Source: Halobacteriovorax sp.
Lineage (GTDB): Bacteria > Bdellovibrionota > Bacteriovoracia > Bacteriovoracales > Bacteriovoracaceae
Assembly (NCBI GenBank): GCA_002720865.1
Contig: PBIO01000003.1
Coordinates: 1-64,000 of the forward strand
Length of the DNA: 64,000 nt
Direction of reading: 5' to 3'
Position 1 is the first letter of the stretch. Each line of letters begins with the position of its first letter. Below, piece after piece: positions 8,297 to 17,416 of this stretch. Under the pieces are notes generated by a model. That model was given only the letters and a program-made list of their open reading frames with translations, was not told the DNA's origin and did no database searches. The translations under genes and the position numbers were made by a program.

Positions 8297-9481
8297 TTAG
8301 TTTATTCCAAATTTGAGGGCCTGAATTCCTGGCAAACTTCCGCTTTCAATATATTCTAATGAAGCTCCGCCTCCAGTAGAAACATGATCCATCTTTGAAG
8401 CGAGACCAGATTTCTTTACGGCAGCAACAGAATCCCCACCGCCTACTAATGTATAGCCAGTATCAGTTGAAAGGGCCTGAGCAATTCCTAGGGTGCCTTT
8501 AGAAAAATGAGCATTTTCAAAAAGACCCATTGGACCATTCCAAAGAAGGGTTTTAGCCCCATCAATTTTATTACAATAAACGGCCAGTGTTTCAGGTCCA
8601 ATATCAAGACCCATTTTATCATCAGGAATATTTACTTCCTTAATCGTTTCGGGATTTCCCTCTAGGTCGTCGCTGACGATATGATCAACCGGTAACATTA
8701 TTTTTGATGCGGACTTATGCATTAGGAGTTTTTTGGCAAGCTCCACATCCTCATCCGAACATAAGGATTTTCCAACCTTGTATCCTTTTGCTTTTAAAAA
8801 AGGGTAGGCCATGGCTCCACCAACGATTAATGAATCAACGCTAGTGAGAAGGCTTTCAATGATCTTAATCTTATCTGAAACTTTAGCTCCCCCAGTGATG
8901 GCAATAAAAGGCTTCTCTGGGTTATTCACAATTTTAGATAGGGCGTCGATTTCCTTTTTAAGGAGAAAACCACCGGCAGCATTGCCTTTAAAGAAAGCAT
9001 TGATTTCATAAGTTGAAGCATGCTTTCTATGTGCTGTTCCAAAAGCATCGTTAATATAAACGTCACCATAGCTCGCAAGATGTTTAGCGAACTCATGGTC
9101 ATTTTCAGTTTCTTCTTTATGGAAGCGAAGATTCTCTAGAAGAATAATTTTTGTCTCGTTAAGTTCAAGAAGCGTTTTTATTCCTCTGTCCGTAGCACTC
9201 TCTGTGAGAACCACATCTTCCCCAAGCTGGTCAGCGAGGTAAGTGGCAACTGGCTCAAGAGAAAACTCTTTTTTAACTTCTCCTTTGGGTCTTCCTAGGT
9301 GACTCATGAGAATGAGTTTGTCACAGCCAGCTTCTAGAATATACTTGATCGTCGGCAATGCAAGATCAACACGAGTCGTGTCTGTGATCTTTCCATCAGA
9401 AGAAAGAGGTACGTTAAAGTCAAAACGAGCTAGAACCTTTTTATTCTCAAGGTCTAGTTCATCAACAAATTTTAGAGCCAT
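8297..9481 (-). CDS. pgk: Phosphoglycerate kinase
   Basis: Transfers phosphate between 1,3-bisphosphoglycerate and ADP to give ATP. The N-terminal signature is ARFDFNVPL, followed by the substrate-binding SHLGRPKG segment; GGAKVSDKI and NGPMGLFE mark the nucleotide side, and the C-terminus has the glycine-rich STGGGASLEY. 394 aa matches the family. The gene starts one base after the stop of gap, so the two are translationally coupled. Confidence 0.97.
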   Translation of the reverse strand: MALKFVDELDLENKKVLARFDFNVPLSSDGKITDTTRVDLALPTIKYILEAGCDKLILMSHLGRPKGEVKKEFSLEPVATYLADQLGEDVVLTESATDRGIKTLLELNETKIILLENLRFHKEETENDHEFAKHLASYGDVYINDAFGTAHRKHASTYEINAFFKGNAAGGFLLKKEIDALSKIVNNPEKPFIAITGGAKVSDKIKIIESLLTSVDSLIVGGAMAYPFLKAKGYKVGKSLCSDEDVELAKKLLMHKSASKIMLPVDHIVSDDLEGNPETIKEVNIPDDKMGLDIGPETLAVYCNKIDGAKTLLWNGPMGLFENAHFSKGTLGIAQALSTDTGYTLVGGGDSVAAVKKSGLASKMDHVSTGGGASLEYIESGSLPGIQALKFGIN

Positions 9482-9482
9482 T

Positions 9483-10502
9483 TTAGAGCCTTTCTCCGAT
9501 ATAGCTTGCTAGGTCGATTACACGGTTTGAAAAACCAGCTTCGTTATCGTACCAAGCAACAACTTTTACGGAGTCATCGATTTGGTTGGTAAGGGCAGCG
9601 TCTACACAGCTTGAAGGACGCATTCCCATATAATCTATACTAACCAAAGGAAGCTCTTCGAAGCGAAGAATGCCTTTTAGATTAGTTTCACTTGCTTCTT
9701 TAAGAGCAGCATTAACTTCTTCAACTGTCGCCTTTTTCTCAAGTCTAACTGTTAAGTCTACGAGGGAGACGTTTGGAGTAGGAACTCTAACGGCATAACC
9801 ATCTAACTTTCCTTTTAGAGCTGGAATTACTAAACCAACGGCCTTTGCAGCACCTGTTGTGGTGGGTATCATTGATAAGGCAGCAGCTCTTGCTCTTCTT
9901 GGGTCCTTGTGTGAACCATCAAGAAGTTGCTGATCAGAAGTATAGGCATGAATAGTCGTCATAAACCCATTCACAATTCCAAATTTATCATTGAGAACTT
10001 TCGCAACTGGAGCTAAACAGTTTGTGGTACAGCTAGCATTACTTACAATATGATGTTCTTCAGGTTTGTAATCTTCGTTATTGATTCCCATCACGAAAGT
10101 TCCGTCTAGATCTTTCCCAGGGGCGCACATAATAACTTTTTTAACGGTCCCGCTTTTATGTTTTCCAAGACCTTCCATATCTTTAAAGATCCCAGTGGCG
10201 TCTATGACAATATCTACCTTTTTAGAGCTCCAATCAATTTCAGAAGGATCTCTTTGCTTAAAAAAGTGAATGCTCTTTCCACCAAAGTTTAGAGTGTCAC
10301 TTTTTTCGTCAAAAGAAACATCACCTTCAAATCGACCGTGAACAGAATCGAATTTCATGAGATGAATATAATCCATGGGATTACCTGGATTGTTTACCGC
10401 TACTACTTCAAGCTGATCTTGAAGGTTGCGATTAAATATTTCTCTTAAGATTGTGCGCCCAATGCGCCCCATACCGTTGATGCCAATTTTGACCTGAGCC
10501 AT
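9483..10502 (-). CDS. gap: Type I glyceraldehyde-3-phosphate dehydrogenase
   Basis: Oxidises and phosphorylates glyceraldehyde 3-phosphate with NAD. The N-terminal GINGMGRIGR is the Rossmann dinucleotide-binding motif, SNASCTTNC contains the catalytic Cys158, and WYDNEAGFSNR is the conserved C-terminal motif. 339 aa is standard. AGGGAG lies before the ATG. It is first in the operon gap-pgk-tpiA, so the promoter should lie in the 70-bp gap shared with the divergent gene. Confidence 0.97.
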   Translation of the reverse strand: MAQVKIGINGMGRIGRTILREIFNRNLQDQLEVVAVNNPGNPMDYIHLMKFDSVHGRFEGDVSFDEKSDTLNFGGKSIHFFKQRDPSEIDWSSKKVDIVIDATGIFKDMEGLGKHKSGTVKKVIMCAPGKDLDGTFVMGINNEDYKPEEHHIVSNASCTTNCLAPVAKVLNDKFGIVNGFMTTIHAYTSDQQLLDGSHKDPRRARAAALSMIPTTTGAAKAVGLVIPALKGKLDGYAVRVPTPNVSLVDLTVRLEKKATVEEVNAALKEASETNLKGILRFEELPLVSIDYMGMRPSSCVDAALTNQIDDSVKVVAWYDNEAGFSNRVIDLASYIGERL

Positions 10503-10573
10503 GAAAACTCCCTAATAGTTTGAAATTGCCGGCAATATGCCACAAATAAGGCACCTTTTGAACGCCTTTTTTG

Positions 10574-11617
10574 ATGCTTTATATAGGTTTATTGACTCTC
10601 TTGGTCGGTTATAGAGCCTTTTTTGCTCTCTTATGGCTAAGGGCAATAAATTATACAATTAAACTTGGTATGAAGACTAACGATGGAATCATTCAATATA
10701 AGTCTAAGGCGGACTATCTAGCTAAGAAGCCCACCTTGGTCAAAGCTGCTAAAACCTCTAATGGGGTGAAGAGCTTGGCGGAAAAGCCCAGTAAGGTGGA
10801 TCTATCTGATACGGCCAAGGAAGTGGCTCAAAAGGCAAAAGAGCTGCCAAAAAAAGTGGAGGCTAAGGCAAAAGAAACCGTCTCTGCCGGAAAGCATCTG
10901 CTTGATGGAGCAGCGGGAGCCTTTAAAAAAGCTTTAAAAACTCCAGGAATTTCTAACCTGATGCCAAACTTAGGGGGCGGTGCCGACGAGGCAGGAGGCC
11001 TAAGTAAGTCTAGGACTGTGCAAAAGAATAGCTTACCTAAGATTTTAAATCAGCCGGCCGTGGTTTTTATCAATGGTTTTGATTTAGATATTTTTGATTC
11101 TGATACTGGGCTCGACTTAATGTCCTCAAATATTCCAAGGTCTAGAGTTTTTAATTGGGATCAAGAAGAAGAGATTCTAGATGTACTTCATCGTACGGCC
11201 ACAGATCAGCCAGTCATTCTAGTTGGACAAGGGATGGGCGGTGATACTGCTGTAGAGATTAGTAATCGACTTAACCATCTTGAGTACGGATTTAGAAAAG
11301 TAGATCTTCTCGTGACTCTAGATTCAGTAGGATTTGAAAACGATATCATCCCTCAAAATGTTGCAAAAAACTTTAATGTCATTAGTGATAGCGATATCTT
11401 TTTCAATGATGGTCCTAATATCGCAAGAAATACGAAGATGACTGAAGTTATTAATGAGCTGCGCTCGGAAAGTGGATCAGAGTTAGATGATTCAAGTGAA
11501 GTTCAATTTATGGTTTTTGATAAATTAAATGGCGTCTTAGGAGACGCCGTTAAAAATAGAAATGCTCATCAGGCAAAGATTAAGAGCCTAGTTGACAAGA
11601 TTCTTCCTTCTCGCTGA
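10574..11617 (+). CDS. Alpha/beta-hydrolase-like protein with lysine-rich linker, nucleophile apparently missing
   Basis: The C-terminal ~200 residues look like an alpha/beta hydrolase: VVFINGF (oxyanion-type strand) and a VILVGQGMGGDTA elbow. The elbow reads G-Q-G-M-G where active lipases have G-x-S-x-G, so the catalytic Ser is replaced by Gly. Before it is a ~100-residue segment rich in Lys, Ala and Glu, probably helical. The N-terminus starts with a hydrophobic stretch (residues 2-25) that could anchor the protein. No clear Shine-Dalgarno is seen at 10574; a later ATG at 10670 would remove the hydrophobic stretch, so the start is uncertain. It is divergent from gap and overlaps the next gene by 38 bp at the 3' end. 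Confidence 0.6.
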   Translation: MLYIGLLTLLVGYRAFFALLWLRAINYTIKLGMKTNDGIIQYKSKADYLAKKPTLVKAAKTSNGVKSLAEKPSKVDLSDTAKEVAQKAKELPKKVEAKAKETVSAGKHLLDGAAGAFKKALKTPGISNLMPNLGGGADEAGGLSKSRTVQKNSLPKILNQPAVVFINGFDLDIFDSDTGLDLMSSNIPRSRVFNWDQEEEILDVLHRTATDQPVILVGQGMGGDTAVEISNRLNHLEYGFRKVDLLVTLDSVGFENDIIPQNVAKNFNVISDSDIFFNDGPNIARNTKMTEVINELRSESGSELDDSSEVQFMVFDKLNGVLGDAVKNRNAHQAKIKSLVDKILPSR

Positions 11618-11966
11618 GTTCATAAATCCCATCAATAATATTAAGTTCAACGCAAGCAGGCTTCTTAGCCTCTAGGTTATCCTTTAAAAACTTATACACA
11701 TCGTTACACTGAGCTTCTGAGAGGGGAAAGCTATAGGAAAGTTCCCAATCTCCATCACGGCTCTTATCATAAAAATTCATACCGTGAATAAAGCTTAAGC
11801 AGTCGAGCTTAACTTTTGCAAATTGCTCGTTACTTATAACCTCAAAAACTCCTTCTAAGTCTGTACTCTTCATTTCTTTAACAGGGACACGTACCCATCC
11901 TTCACTTGAGAATACGTTCGTATAAAAAAGGATTCCAATAAGCCCTATAAGGCATAGATTTTTCAT
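11580..11966 (-). CDS. Small exported protein of unknown function, 128 aa
   Basis: Family not recognised. The first ~20 residues are a typical Sec signal peptide (MKNLCLIGLIGILFYTNVFS), probably cut before EGWVRV. The mature part has four cysteines (in LDCLSF, EAQCND, KPACVE and EESCQL), which could form two disulfides in the periplasm. GAGAG precedes the ATG. The 3' end overlaps the convergent hydrolase-like gene by 38 bp. It lies 56 bp after tatD. Confidence 0.65.
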   Translation of the reverse strand: MKNLCLIGLIGILFYTNVFSSEGWVRVPVKEMKSTDLEGVFEVISNEQFAKVKLDCLSFIHGMNFYDKSRDGDWELSYSFPLSEAQCNDVYKFLKDNLEAKKPACVELNIIDGIYELSEKEESCQLGS

Positions 11967-12022
11967 AACTCTCTCCGGTTAATTACTAATCGGAGTAAGG
12001 AAAAAAGGGAGTTAATTAGCTC

Positions 12023-12838
12023 TTAAGAAAAATTAAATAGGGCAAAACTGTTGCTATATACTTGAGGAAGAAGTTCCTCTACTGATAGCTTCTTAATTTC
12101 GGCCATTTTTTCTGCTACAAAAGGCAGGTAATAGGGACCATTCTCTCTTCCTCTAAAAGGAATGGGGGTGAGAAATGGGGAGTCTGTCTCTAGGAGTAGT
12201 CTATTTAGGGGAGTAATTTCCACGGCCTCTCTGACATTATCGGCACTTTTAAAAGTGATTATGCCATTAAATCCAAGGTAAAAATCATTCTCAATGGCAA
12301 ACTCAGCCAGATCTATTGAAGAAGTAAAGCTATGAATCACTCCGCGTTTATTTAAATGAGTCAGGTGATTTTTTAAAATGGCTTTTGTGTCTTCTTCGGC
12401 ATCACGGGAATGAATAACAACTGGTAAGTCCAGCTCTGAGGCCATGGCAAGCTGTCGATCAAAAACTTCTCTTTGTTTTTCCCTTGGGGAATTATCGTAA
12501 TGGTAATCCAGTCCGATTTCACCGATGGCCACATTTTTTTTCTCTTTTGCTTGCACTAAGATTTTTTTATCAACTTCCTCGCTCCAGAGTCTAGCGTCGT
12601 GAGGATGAATGCCTTGAGTGCAGTATACGTTTTCGAATTGGTTAGCTATTTCTAAGGCGCGATCTAAATTATCTGGCTCAACAGAAATCGTAACTATTTT
12701 CTCGATCCCTACCTCAGCGGCTTTCTCGATAATTTCTTCAATCTCAAAAGCCTTTAGGTAATCGAGATGGCAATGGGTTTCAATAAGAGGAGAATTGAAG
12801 CGAGGGGTCTCTCGCTTCTTTCTATTATCTGCGCTCAT
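12023..12838 (-). CDS. tatD: TatD family metal-dependent deoxyribonuclease
   Basis: TatD-type TIM-barrel metallohydrolase. ETHCHLDYL carries the HxH metal motif, GEIGLDYHY the metal-bridging Glu, VIHSRDAEED and the later GVIHSFT supply His ligands, and LLETDSPFLTP the conserved Asp. Family members are 3'-5' exonucleases involved in DNA repair or turnover. 271 aa is typical. Its ATG overlaps the stop of the VKOR-DsbA gene as TAATG, which implies translational coupling. Confidence 0.9.
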   Translation of the reverse strand: MSADNRKKRETPRFNSPLIETHCHLDYLKAFEIEEIIEKAAEVGIEKIVTISVEPDNLDRALEIANQFENVYCTQGIHPHDARLWSEEVDKKILVQAKEKKNVAIGEIGLDYHYDNSPREKQREVFDRQLAMASELDLPVVIHSRDAEEDTKAILKNHLTHLNKRGVIHSFTSSIDLAEFAIENDFYLGFNGIITFKSADNVREAVEITPLNRLLLETDSPFLTPIPFRGRENGPYYLPFVAEKMAEIKKLSVEELLPQVYSNSFALFNFS

Positions 12839-13989
12839 TATTTAGCACGACGTAAAATCTCATCTAAAATAATATAGATTTGTTTCAGAGGCAGCACTCC
12901 CTCAATTTTAACTCCATTGATTAGCATAGAAGGAGTTGAGGCTATATTAAATGGTTTTGCTTCATTGATAATTTCCACCACCGCTTCTTTTGTTTCTTTT
13001 GCCTTATAACATTCTGTAACGCCTAGAGCCTTTGCTTTGTCATCTAGCCACTTGTTAGAAAGACCCTCTGAGGCAGAAACTTGTTTAAAAATTTCATGAT
13101 GAAGGCTTTCAAATTTTTCAGGAGCACAAAAAGCTAGGTAGCTGGCCATACATGCATAAGGATGGATTTGTCTTTTTAAAGCACCGTTACAAGCGGTATC
13201 TAAGGGATAGAACTTATATTGAATTGAAACCTTACCTTTATATTTTTTTGCAACTTGGAGCAGGTGTTCTGAAAGCATTCCACAGGCCGGACATTCAAAA
13301 TCACTAAATTTAGTAATCCTAATAGGTGCATCAGAAAAGTTCTCAGTAGCTTTTGCCACAAGGAACGGAGAGTCTGTCTTAGGTTTTCCAAGATTTGGTA
13401 ATTTATAGAATTGATCAATAAGACTTTTGGCCAATTGATTCTTTTTAGAATTCTTCTCGTTAATATTATTCCAAGTGATTCCCCCAACAATTAAGGAAAC
13501 AACTAAGTAACCACTAATAATTTTAACTGAAGGAGTTTTAAGAGAGGAGTGTTTATAAAAAACGAATAGTGCAATTCCTGAAAAGATATAATAAAGAGTA
13601 CAAAAAGGGCAGAGCGTGCCTAGGCCAATTAATGAGTAGGCAAAGAGAACTAGGCAGCCAATCATATTTATAAGTAAAACAAAATGATTCGTTCCTTCTG
13701 TTTCGTCATTTTTAAATAAATAACCAAACGCAAGAAAGACACCGACGAGAAGTCCAAATAATGAAATCGGAACACCTGCAATATTTGATAGGGGAGAGTT
13801 TGTCGCGGTACTGCAAGTAAAGAAAGAGTTTAAGTCACATAGTGACCCACCAACTAGACCAGTGGGAAAGTGAACATCGAAATAATGACTTGTTAAATAA
13901 ATCGAAGTTGAAATCATCCCAATAATGGCGACCCAGTTTAAGATATGCCAATTTATAGATGCATTATTAAGTGTTTTATTTTCAGACAT
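12838..13989 (-). CDS. VKOR - DsbA-like fusion, membrane disulfide-forming enzyme, 383 aa
   Basis: The N-terminal ~175 residues are a polytopic vitamin K epoxide reductase domain: a Cys pair in LCDLNSFFTCS and the quinone-reducing pair in LCPFCTLYYIFS. A helix and linker lead to a thioredoxin-fold DsbA-like domain with active site FECPACGM, then a cis-Pro region near IASTPSMLING. VKOR reoxidises DsbA, passing electrons to quinone, so the fusion would put both steps of periplasmic disulfide formation in one chain. TTGGAG before the ATG supports the start. It heads a tight pair with tatD. Cysteine-rich exported proteins elsewhere in the window are plausible clients. Confidence 0.9.
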   Translation of the reverse strand: MSENKTLNNASINWHILNWVAIIGMISTSIYLTSHYFDVHFPTGLVGGSLCDLNSFFTCSTATNSPLSNIAGVPISLFGLLVGVFLAFGYLFKNDETEGTNHFVLLINMIGCLVLFAYSLIGLGTLCPFCTLYYIFSGIALFVFYKHSSLKTPSVKIISGYLVVSLIVGGITWNNINEKNSKKNQLAKSLIDQFYKLPNLGKPKTDSPFLVAKATENFSDAPIRITKFSDFECPACGMLSEHLLQVAKKYKGKVSIQYKFYPLDTACNGALKRQIHPYACMASYLAFCAPEKFESLHHEIFKQVSASEGLSNKWLDDKAKALGVTECYKAKETKEAVVEIINEAKPFNIASTPSMLINGVKIEGVLPLKQIYIILDEILRRAK

Positions 13990-14025
13990 TATTGCTCCAA
14001 GTAAGTTTCACTAAATTATAACGAA

Positions 14026-14616
14026 TTAGTCTTCAATTGATAAGACGTTCCAGTTCCTTTGTTTAGTTCCATTTTCTCTAAAAGAGTTGAATTTTGGGTT
14101 TCCAAAGGTTGAAAGGGAAGAAATTTGAATTTGTGCTTCAGGCCAGCTTTGCTTTATCTGATCGGATACTTCCGCGGCCAAATTAAAAGTCAGCTTTCCG
14201 TCGATCTCTTCAAAGTGAGAGGACGCTGGAAAGTTTTCTCTAAAATCACTTTGAACTTCAAAATCTGAGGCTTGTATATGAGGACCAATATAAAAGAATT
14301 TAGGTTCTATTTTTTCAAGCTCAGAGCTCTGAGAAATTTTTTGATGAACACCTCGCCAGCCGGCATGTAAATTGGCGACCCCATTATAACCGATAACAAC
14401 AATGGGTAAGCAGTCTGCCGTTTTAATGGCAATGGGAGTGCTTAAGTTTAGGGATAAAATTCCATCAGCTTCAGTTTTATCTTCTTCTATTTTATTGTCT
14501 TCAAGGATTAGTGAACCATGCACTTGTACAGCATGAACGAGATCAATAGCTGGTCGATCATTAAAGATCTCGAACTTGTAGCCTAAGAAACTTTCAGTAA
14601 GAACTAGCTCACTCAC
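14026..14616 (-). CDS. PgeF/YfiH-family polyphenol oxidase or purine nucleoside phosphorylase-like protein
   Basis: The three metal ligands of the family are present: His33 in VQVHG, Cys69 in KTADCLPI and His84 in NLHAGWRG. The family was first called multicopper polyphenol oxidase; members have since been shown to act on purine nucleosides and to edit peptidoglycan precursors. At 196 aa it is shorter than usual (about 240), mainly at the N-terminus. GTG start with GGAG eight bases upstream. Its first bases overlap the end of the RluD-like gene, an arrangement also common for rluD-yfiH in other bacteria. Confidence 0.85.
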   Translation of the reverse strand: MSELVLTESFLGYKFEIFNDRPAIDLVHAVQVHGSLILEDNKIEEDKTEADGILSLNLSTPIAIKTADCLPIVVIGYNGVANLHAGWRGVHQKISQSSELEKIEPKFFYIGPHIQASDFEVQSDFRENFPASSHFEEIDGKLTFNLAAEVSDQIKQSWPEAQIQISSLSTFGNPKFNSFRENGTKQRNWNVLSIED

Positions 14617-15598
14617 AATCTTTCTCCAGGATTTTAATGGCCTTTAAAAAGACTTCAGGTGGCTCCTCTTCGAACTCTATAAACTCTTTTGTAATCGGAT
14701 GAACAAAGGCTAATCTTCTGGCATGAAGAAGAGGAAAGGGGTAGTCAGAGAGATATTCGGCTAATGCTTTTGGCAATCGGTCCTTTTGTTGACCTGGGTT
14801 ACCGTAAGTTCCATCACATAAAAGAAAAGCATTAAGAAGGCTCGCCATATGAACTCTTATTTGGTGAGTTCGTCCAGTTTCGAGTTTGCACTGCATATGA
14901 GTACAACCGATGTACTCTTTTAATACTTTATAGTGAGTAACGGCCGCCCTTCCATTTTTAACATTGACGGCCATTTTAAGGCGATTGTTTGGGTGTCGAC
15001 CAATTGAGCCTTCAAGTTTTCCTGCGACCGTATAACCAGTGCCTATACAAAGAGCTTGATAAACGCGATCAATATCGTGCTTAGAAAAAAGCTGGACCAG
15101 ACCTTCGTGGCATTTTTGAGACTTAGCCACCACCATGACTCCGCTCGTTCCTTTGTCGAGTCTGTGAACGATACCAGGTCTTTTGGCATCGCCAACTCCT
15201 CTTAGGTCGGGACAGTGGTAGAGAATGGCATTAACTAATGTACCAGTATAATTTCCTGGGGCAGGGTGAGTGACCATACCTGCCGGTTTATTTACGATAA
15301 CAAGATGGTCGTCTTCAAATAATATCGGAAGTTCTAAGTTTTCCGGTTCCGCATTCATTGGTGGAGGAGGGGGAACTTGAATATCTATTTTAGTTCCTGC
15401 CGGTGGCATTTTATTTAATTTTAATTTTGTTTTAGATTCAGTAGTGATTTGACCGTCTTCAAATAAGTACTTTATAAAGTTTCTGCTCAGGTCCTCGAGA
15501 GACTTTGTTAAGTATTGATCGAATCTTTTAAACTCGGCTACATCTTCATCAGTGACGATTAAGCTTCTTAGATCCTCAATGATTTCATTTTGGCTCAT
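14609..15598 (-). CDS. RluA/RluD-family rRNA pseudouridine synthase
   Basis: Converts specific uridines in 23S rRNA to pseudouridine. A short S4-like RNA-binding region occupies the first ~80 residues, followed by a proline run (residues ~76-81), then the catalytic domain with NKPAGMVTHPAPG and HRLDKGTSG, where Asp148 is the nucleophile. RTHQIRVHMA is also typical. 329 aa matches RluD. The exact target sites cannot be told from sequence. The ATG overlaps the previous stop as ATGA. Confidence 0.92.
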   Translation of the reverse strand: MSQNEIIEDLRSLIVTDEDVAEFKRFDQYLTKSLEDLSRNFIKYLFEDGQITTESKTKLKLNKMPPAGTKIDIQVPPPPPMNAEPENLELPILFEDDHLVIVNKPAGMVTHPAPGNYTGTLVNAILYHCPDLRGVGDAKRPGIVHRLDKGTSGVMVVAKSQKCHEGLVQLFSKHDIDRVYQALCIGTGYTVAGKLEGSIGRHPNNRLKMAVNVKNGRAAVTHYKVLKEYIGCTHMQCKLETGRTHQIRVHMASLLNAFLLCDGTYGNPGQQKDRLPKALAEYLSDYPFPLLHARRLAFVHPITKEFIEFEEEPPEVFLKAIKILEKDCE

Positions 15599-16281
15599 TC
15601 TTCTTCTTTTTTGTTCTTAATTCGATAGGTGTAGCTTGTGGCCACGAGGTCTGGATTGAGCTTTAAGCACTTTGCATACTGGTAAACAAAGCCTCTTACG
15701 TAGACAGGGGCTGGGAGTCTTGAGGTGTCTTCATCTTCAATATTTTTGATATAGGTCTTGGAGACTTTAGTCATCTCACTCATACGATTAATATCTACAC
15801 CTTTGTATTCGCGGATTCTTCTTAAAAATTCACCGGTAAAGTCAGTGGCCTGTTCGATTTCTTTTTCGAACTCTTCATTAACTTGGTAGTCCAGCTGAAA
15901 CTTTTTCTTCGCCACGATCTTAGTCATTGAACCTGGCTTTGCCGTTTCAGAAACTTGCCCGATCTTATGTTCAGAATCTTCTTTGGTAAAACCAACTGAG
16001 GCTAGACGGCTCTGTTGTCTAAAGGAATCAGAGAGCCCTTGGTTAATTCCTCTGGCTTCATCGTACTGTCTTCTTTTATGGGGATCAGAAATAATGGTGT
16101 AAGCTTCATCAATTAAATTTAAAATATTTTCACATTCTTCCTGACTCATAAGACTATAAAGAGCTAACGAATCTTGTGAGTAGGCATTCTTCGCTCGTAG
16201 ATACCCTTGGTGAACATCTTCCGGCGAAGCGCTCGAAGAGATTTCTAGGATTTCATAATAGTTTTTATCTTTAAATTCCAT
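15595..16281 (-). CDS. Degenerate J-domain fused to RodZ-like helix-turn-helix, 228 aa
   Basis: Residues ~6-76 follow the J-domain plan (YYEILEISSSASPEDV ... AYTIISDPHKRRQYDEAR), but the HPD tripeptide that stimulates Hsp70 is missing: the second helix leads to NAYSQDS instead. Residues ~145-220 match the N-terminal HTH of RodZ-like proteins (FLRRIREYKGVDINRMSEMTKV, then LPAPVYVRGFVYQYAK). There is no transmembrane segment. It sits between a MinD-like ATPase and an RluD-like enzyme in one minus-strand run. RodZ HTH domains bind MreB, so a link to cell shape or polar organisation is possible, but this is inference. Confidence 0.78.
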   Translation of the reverse strand: MEFKDKNYYEILEISSSASPEDVHQGYLRAKNAYSQDSLALYSLMSQEECENILNLIDEAYTIISDPHKRRQYDEARGINQGLSDSFRQQSRLASVGFTKEDSEHKIGQVSETAKPGSMTKIVAKKKFQLDYQVNEEFEKEIEQATDFTGEFLRRIREYKGVDINRMSEMTKVSKTYIKNIEDEDTSRLPAPVYVRGFVYQYAKCLKLNPDLVATSYTYRIKNKKEEE

Positions 16282-16286
16282 TGTGC

Positions 16287-17234
16287 CTAATTGTTAAGAA
16301 GCCGATGAACAATTCTATCAAAATTTGCAACAAGCCCCGAGTTCGGAAATTCCATAAGAAGTGGTCTTCTCTTCTTAACACTCTGCCAGACAGTCGCATC
16401 GTACTCTAAGTAACCAATATAATCTAAGTTGATCCCAAAATACTTTCTACAGATAATCTTCATAGAAAAACCGATATCAATATCAGCCTGTGTTCTCACC
16501 TGATTGATAATAAGTTTTGGCTGAAACCTAGAGATTTCATTTTTTAATTTGTGACCCATCTGTGGATTGATCTCGATAACTCTATTTATTAAATCAGCAG
16601 GTGTTGCACTCTGATTCATTTTTGCATTCATGGCCTGGTCAATAAGAGGACCAATTTCAAGGAGGTCCTCAGCCATTTTTAATTTTCTATGGTAAACCGA
16701 CTTTATAAATCGATATGTATTCTCAATTGATGTTGGCTCTGGAAGTGCCGTTAAGATTCCTTGATCAGCGCTGATGAAAAAATCCAAGGTGTTGAAGGTC
16801 GTACCGGCCCCTAAATCTAGCAACACAAAGTCGGCATCAAGCTCTGAAAGCTTTCCTAAGATTTTTGTTTTTTGCATATGTTTAAGGTTAGCAATTCCAA
16901 CGTCATCTTGAGCACCACTAATAATGGAAAGATTATTAATCGGGGTTGGTGTTAAGAGTTCTTTTAAGCTTTTTGCCTTTTTAGAAAGATAGTCACTTAA
17001 AGTTTTTTCTGGAATGGGAACACCTAGGCAGGTATGTAAATTGGCTCCACCTAAATCAAGGTCGATAGTAACAACTTTGTATCCCATAAGTGCAAGGCAA
17101 ATTGAAACGTTCGCAGTAACGAGACTTTTTCCAACTCCACCTTTTCCACCACCGATGGCCCAAACTTTTACATTAGCTTGTGGTCCAACTTGTGCAGAAA
17201 GATCGGAGGCTTGCTGGCCGCTATTTATATCCAA
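16287..17234 (-). CDS. MinD/FlhG-like P-loop ATPase
   Basis: Deviant Walker A motif GGGKGGVGKS with the signature Lys31 plus Lys36, then DLDLGGANLHTCLG and the Walker B-like VLLDLGAGT. This places it in the MinD/FlhG (FleN) branch of the ParA superfamily, ATPases that position division or flagellar machinery. 315 aa. There is no obvious C-terminal amphipathic membrane-targeting helix, although the last residues NFDRIVHRLLNN could be one. TTG start with AGGA seven bases upstream. It is first in the run leading to the J-HTH fusion; cofactors FlhF or MinC/MinE are not in the window. Confidence 0.88.
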   Translation of the reverse strand: MDINSGQQASDLSAQVGPQANVKVWAIGGGKGGVGKSLVTANVSICLALMGYKVVTIDLDLGGANLHTCLGVPIPEKTLSDYLSKKAKSLKELLTPTPINNLSIISGAQDDVGIANLKHMQKTKILGKLSELDADFVLLDLGAGTTFNTLDFFISADQGILTALPEPTSIENTYRFIKSVYHRKLKMAEDLLEIGPLIDQAMNAKMNQSATPADLINRVIEINPQMGHKLKNEISRFQPKLIINQVRTQADIDIGFSMKIICRKYFGINLDYIGYLEYDATVWQSVKKRRPLLMEFPNSGLVANFDRIVHRLLNN

Positions 17235-17416
17235 ACTTCATCCTTGAAGGTTTTAAATTTATTTATGGTACATGCCCACGTCTCTTTATTATAGGGGCAA
17301 ATCCTAAGAAAAAAAGGGGGTTAAGGGTCTATAATTGTTACGCGATGCGCTAGAAAACCCTGAGAATTTGGGATATAGTAACCAACGATCAGACTCAAGA
17401 ATAGGAACCGCCATAT

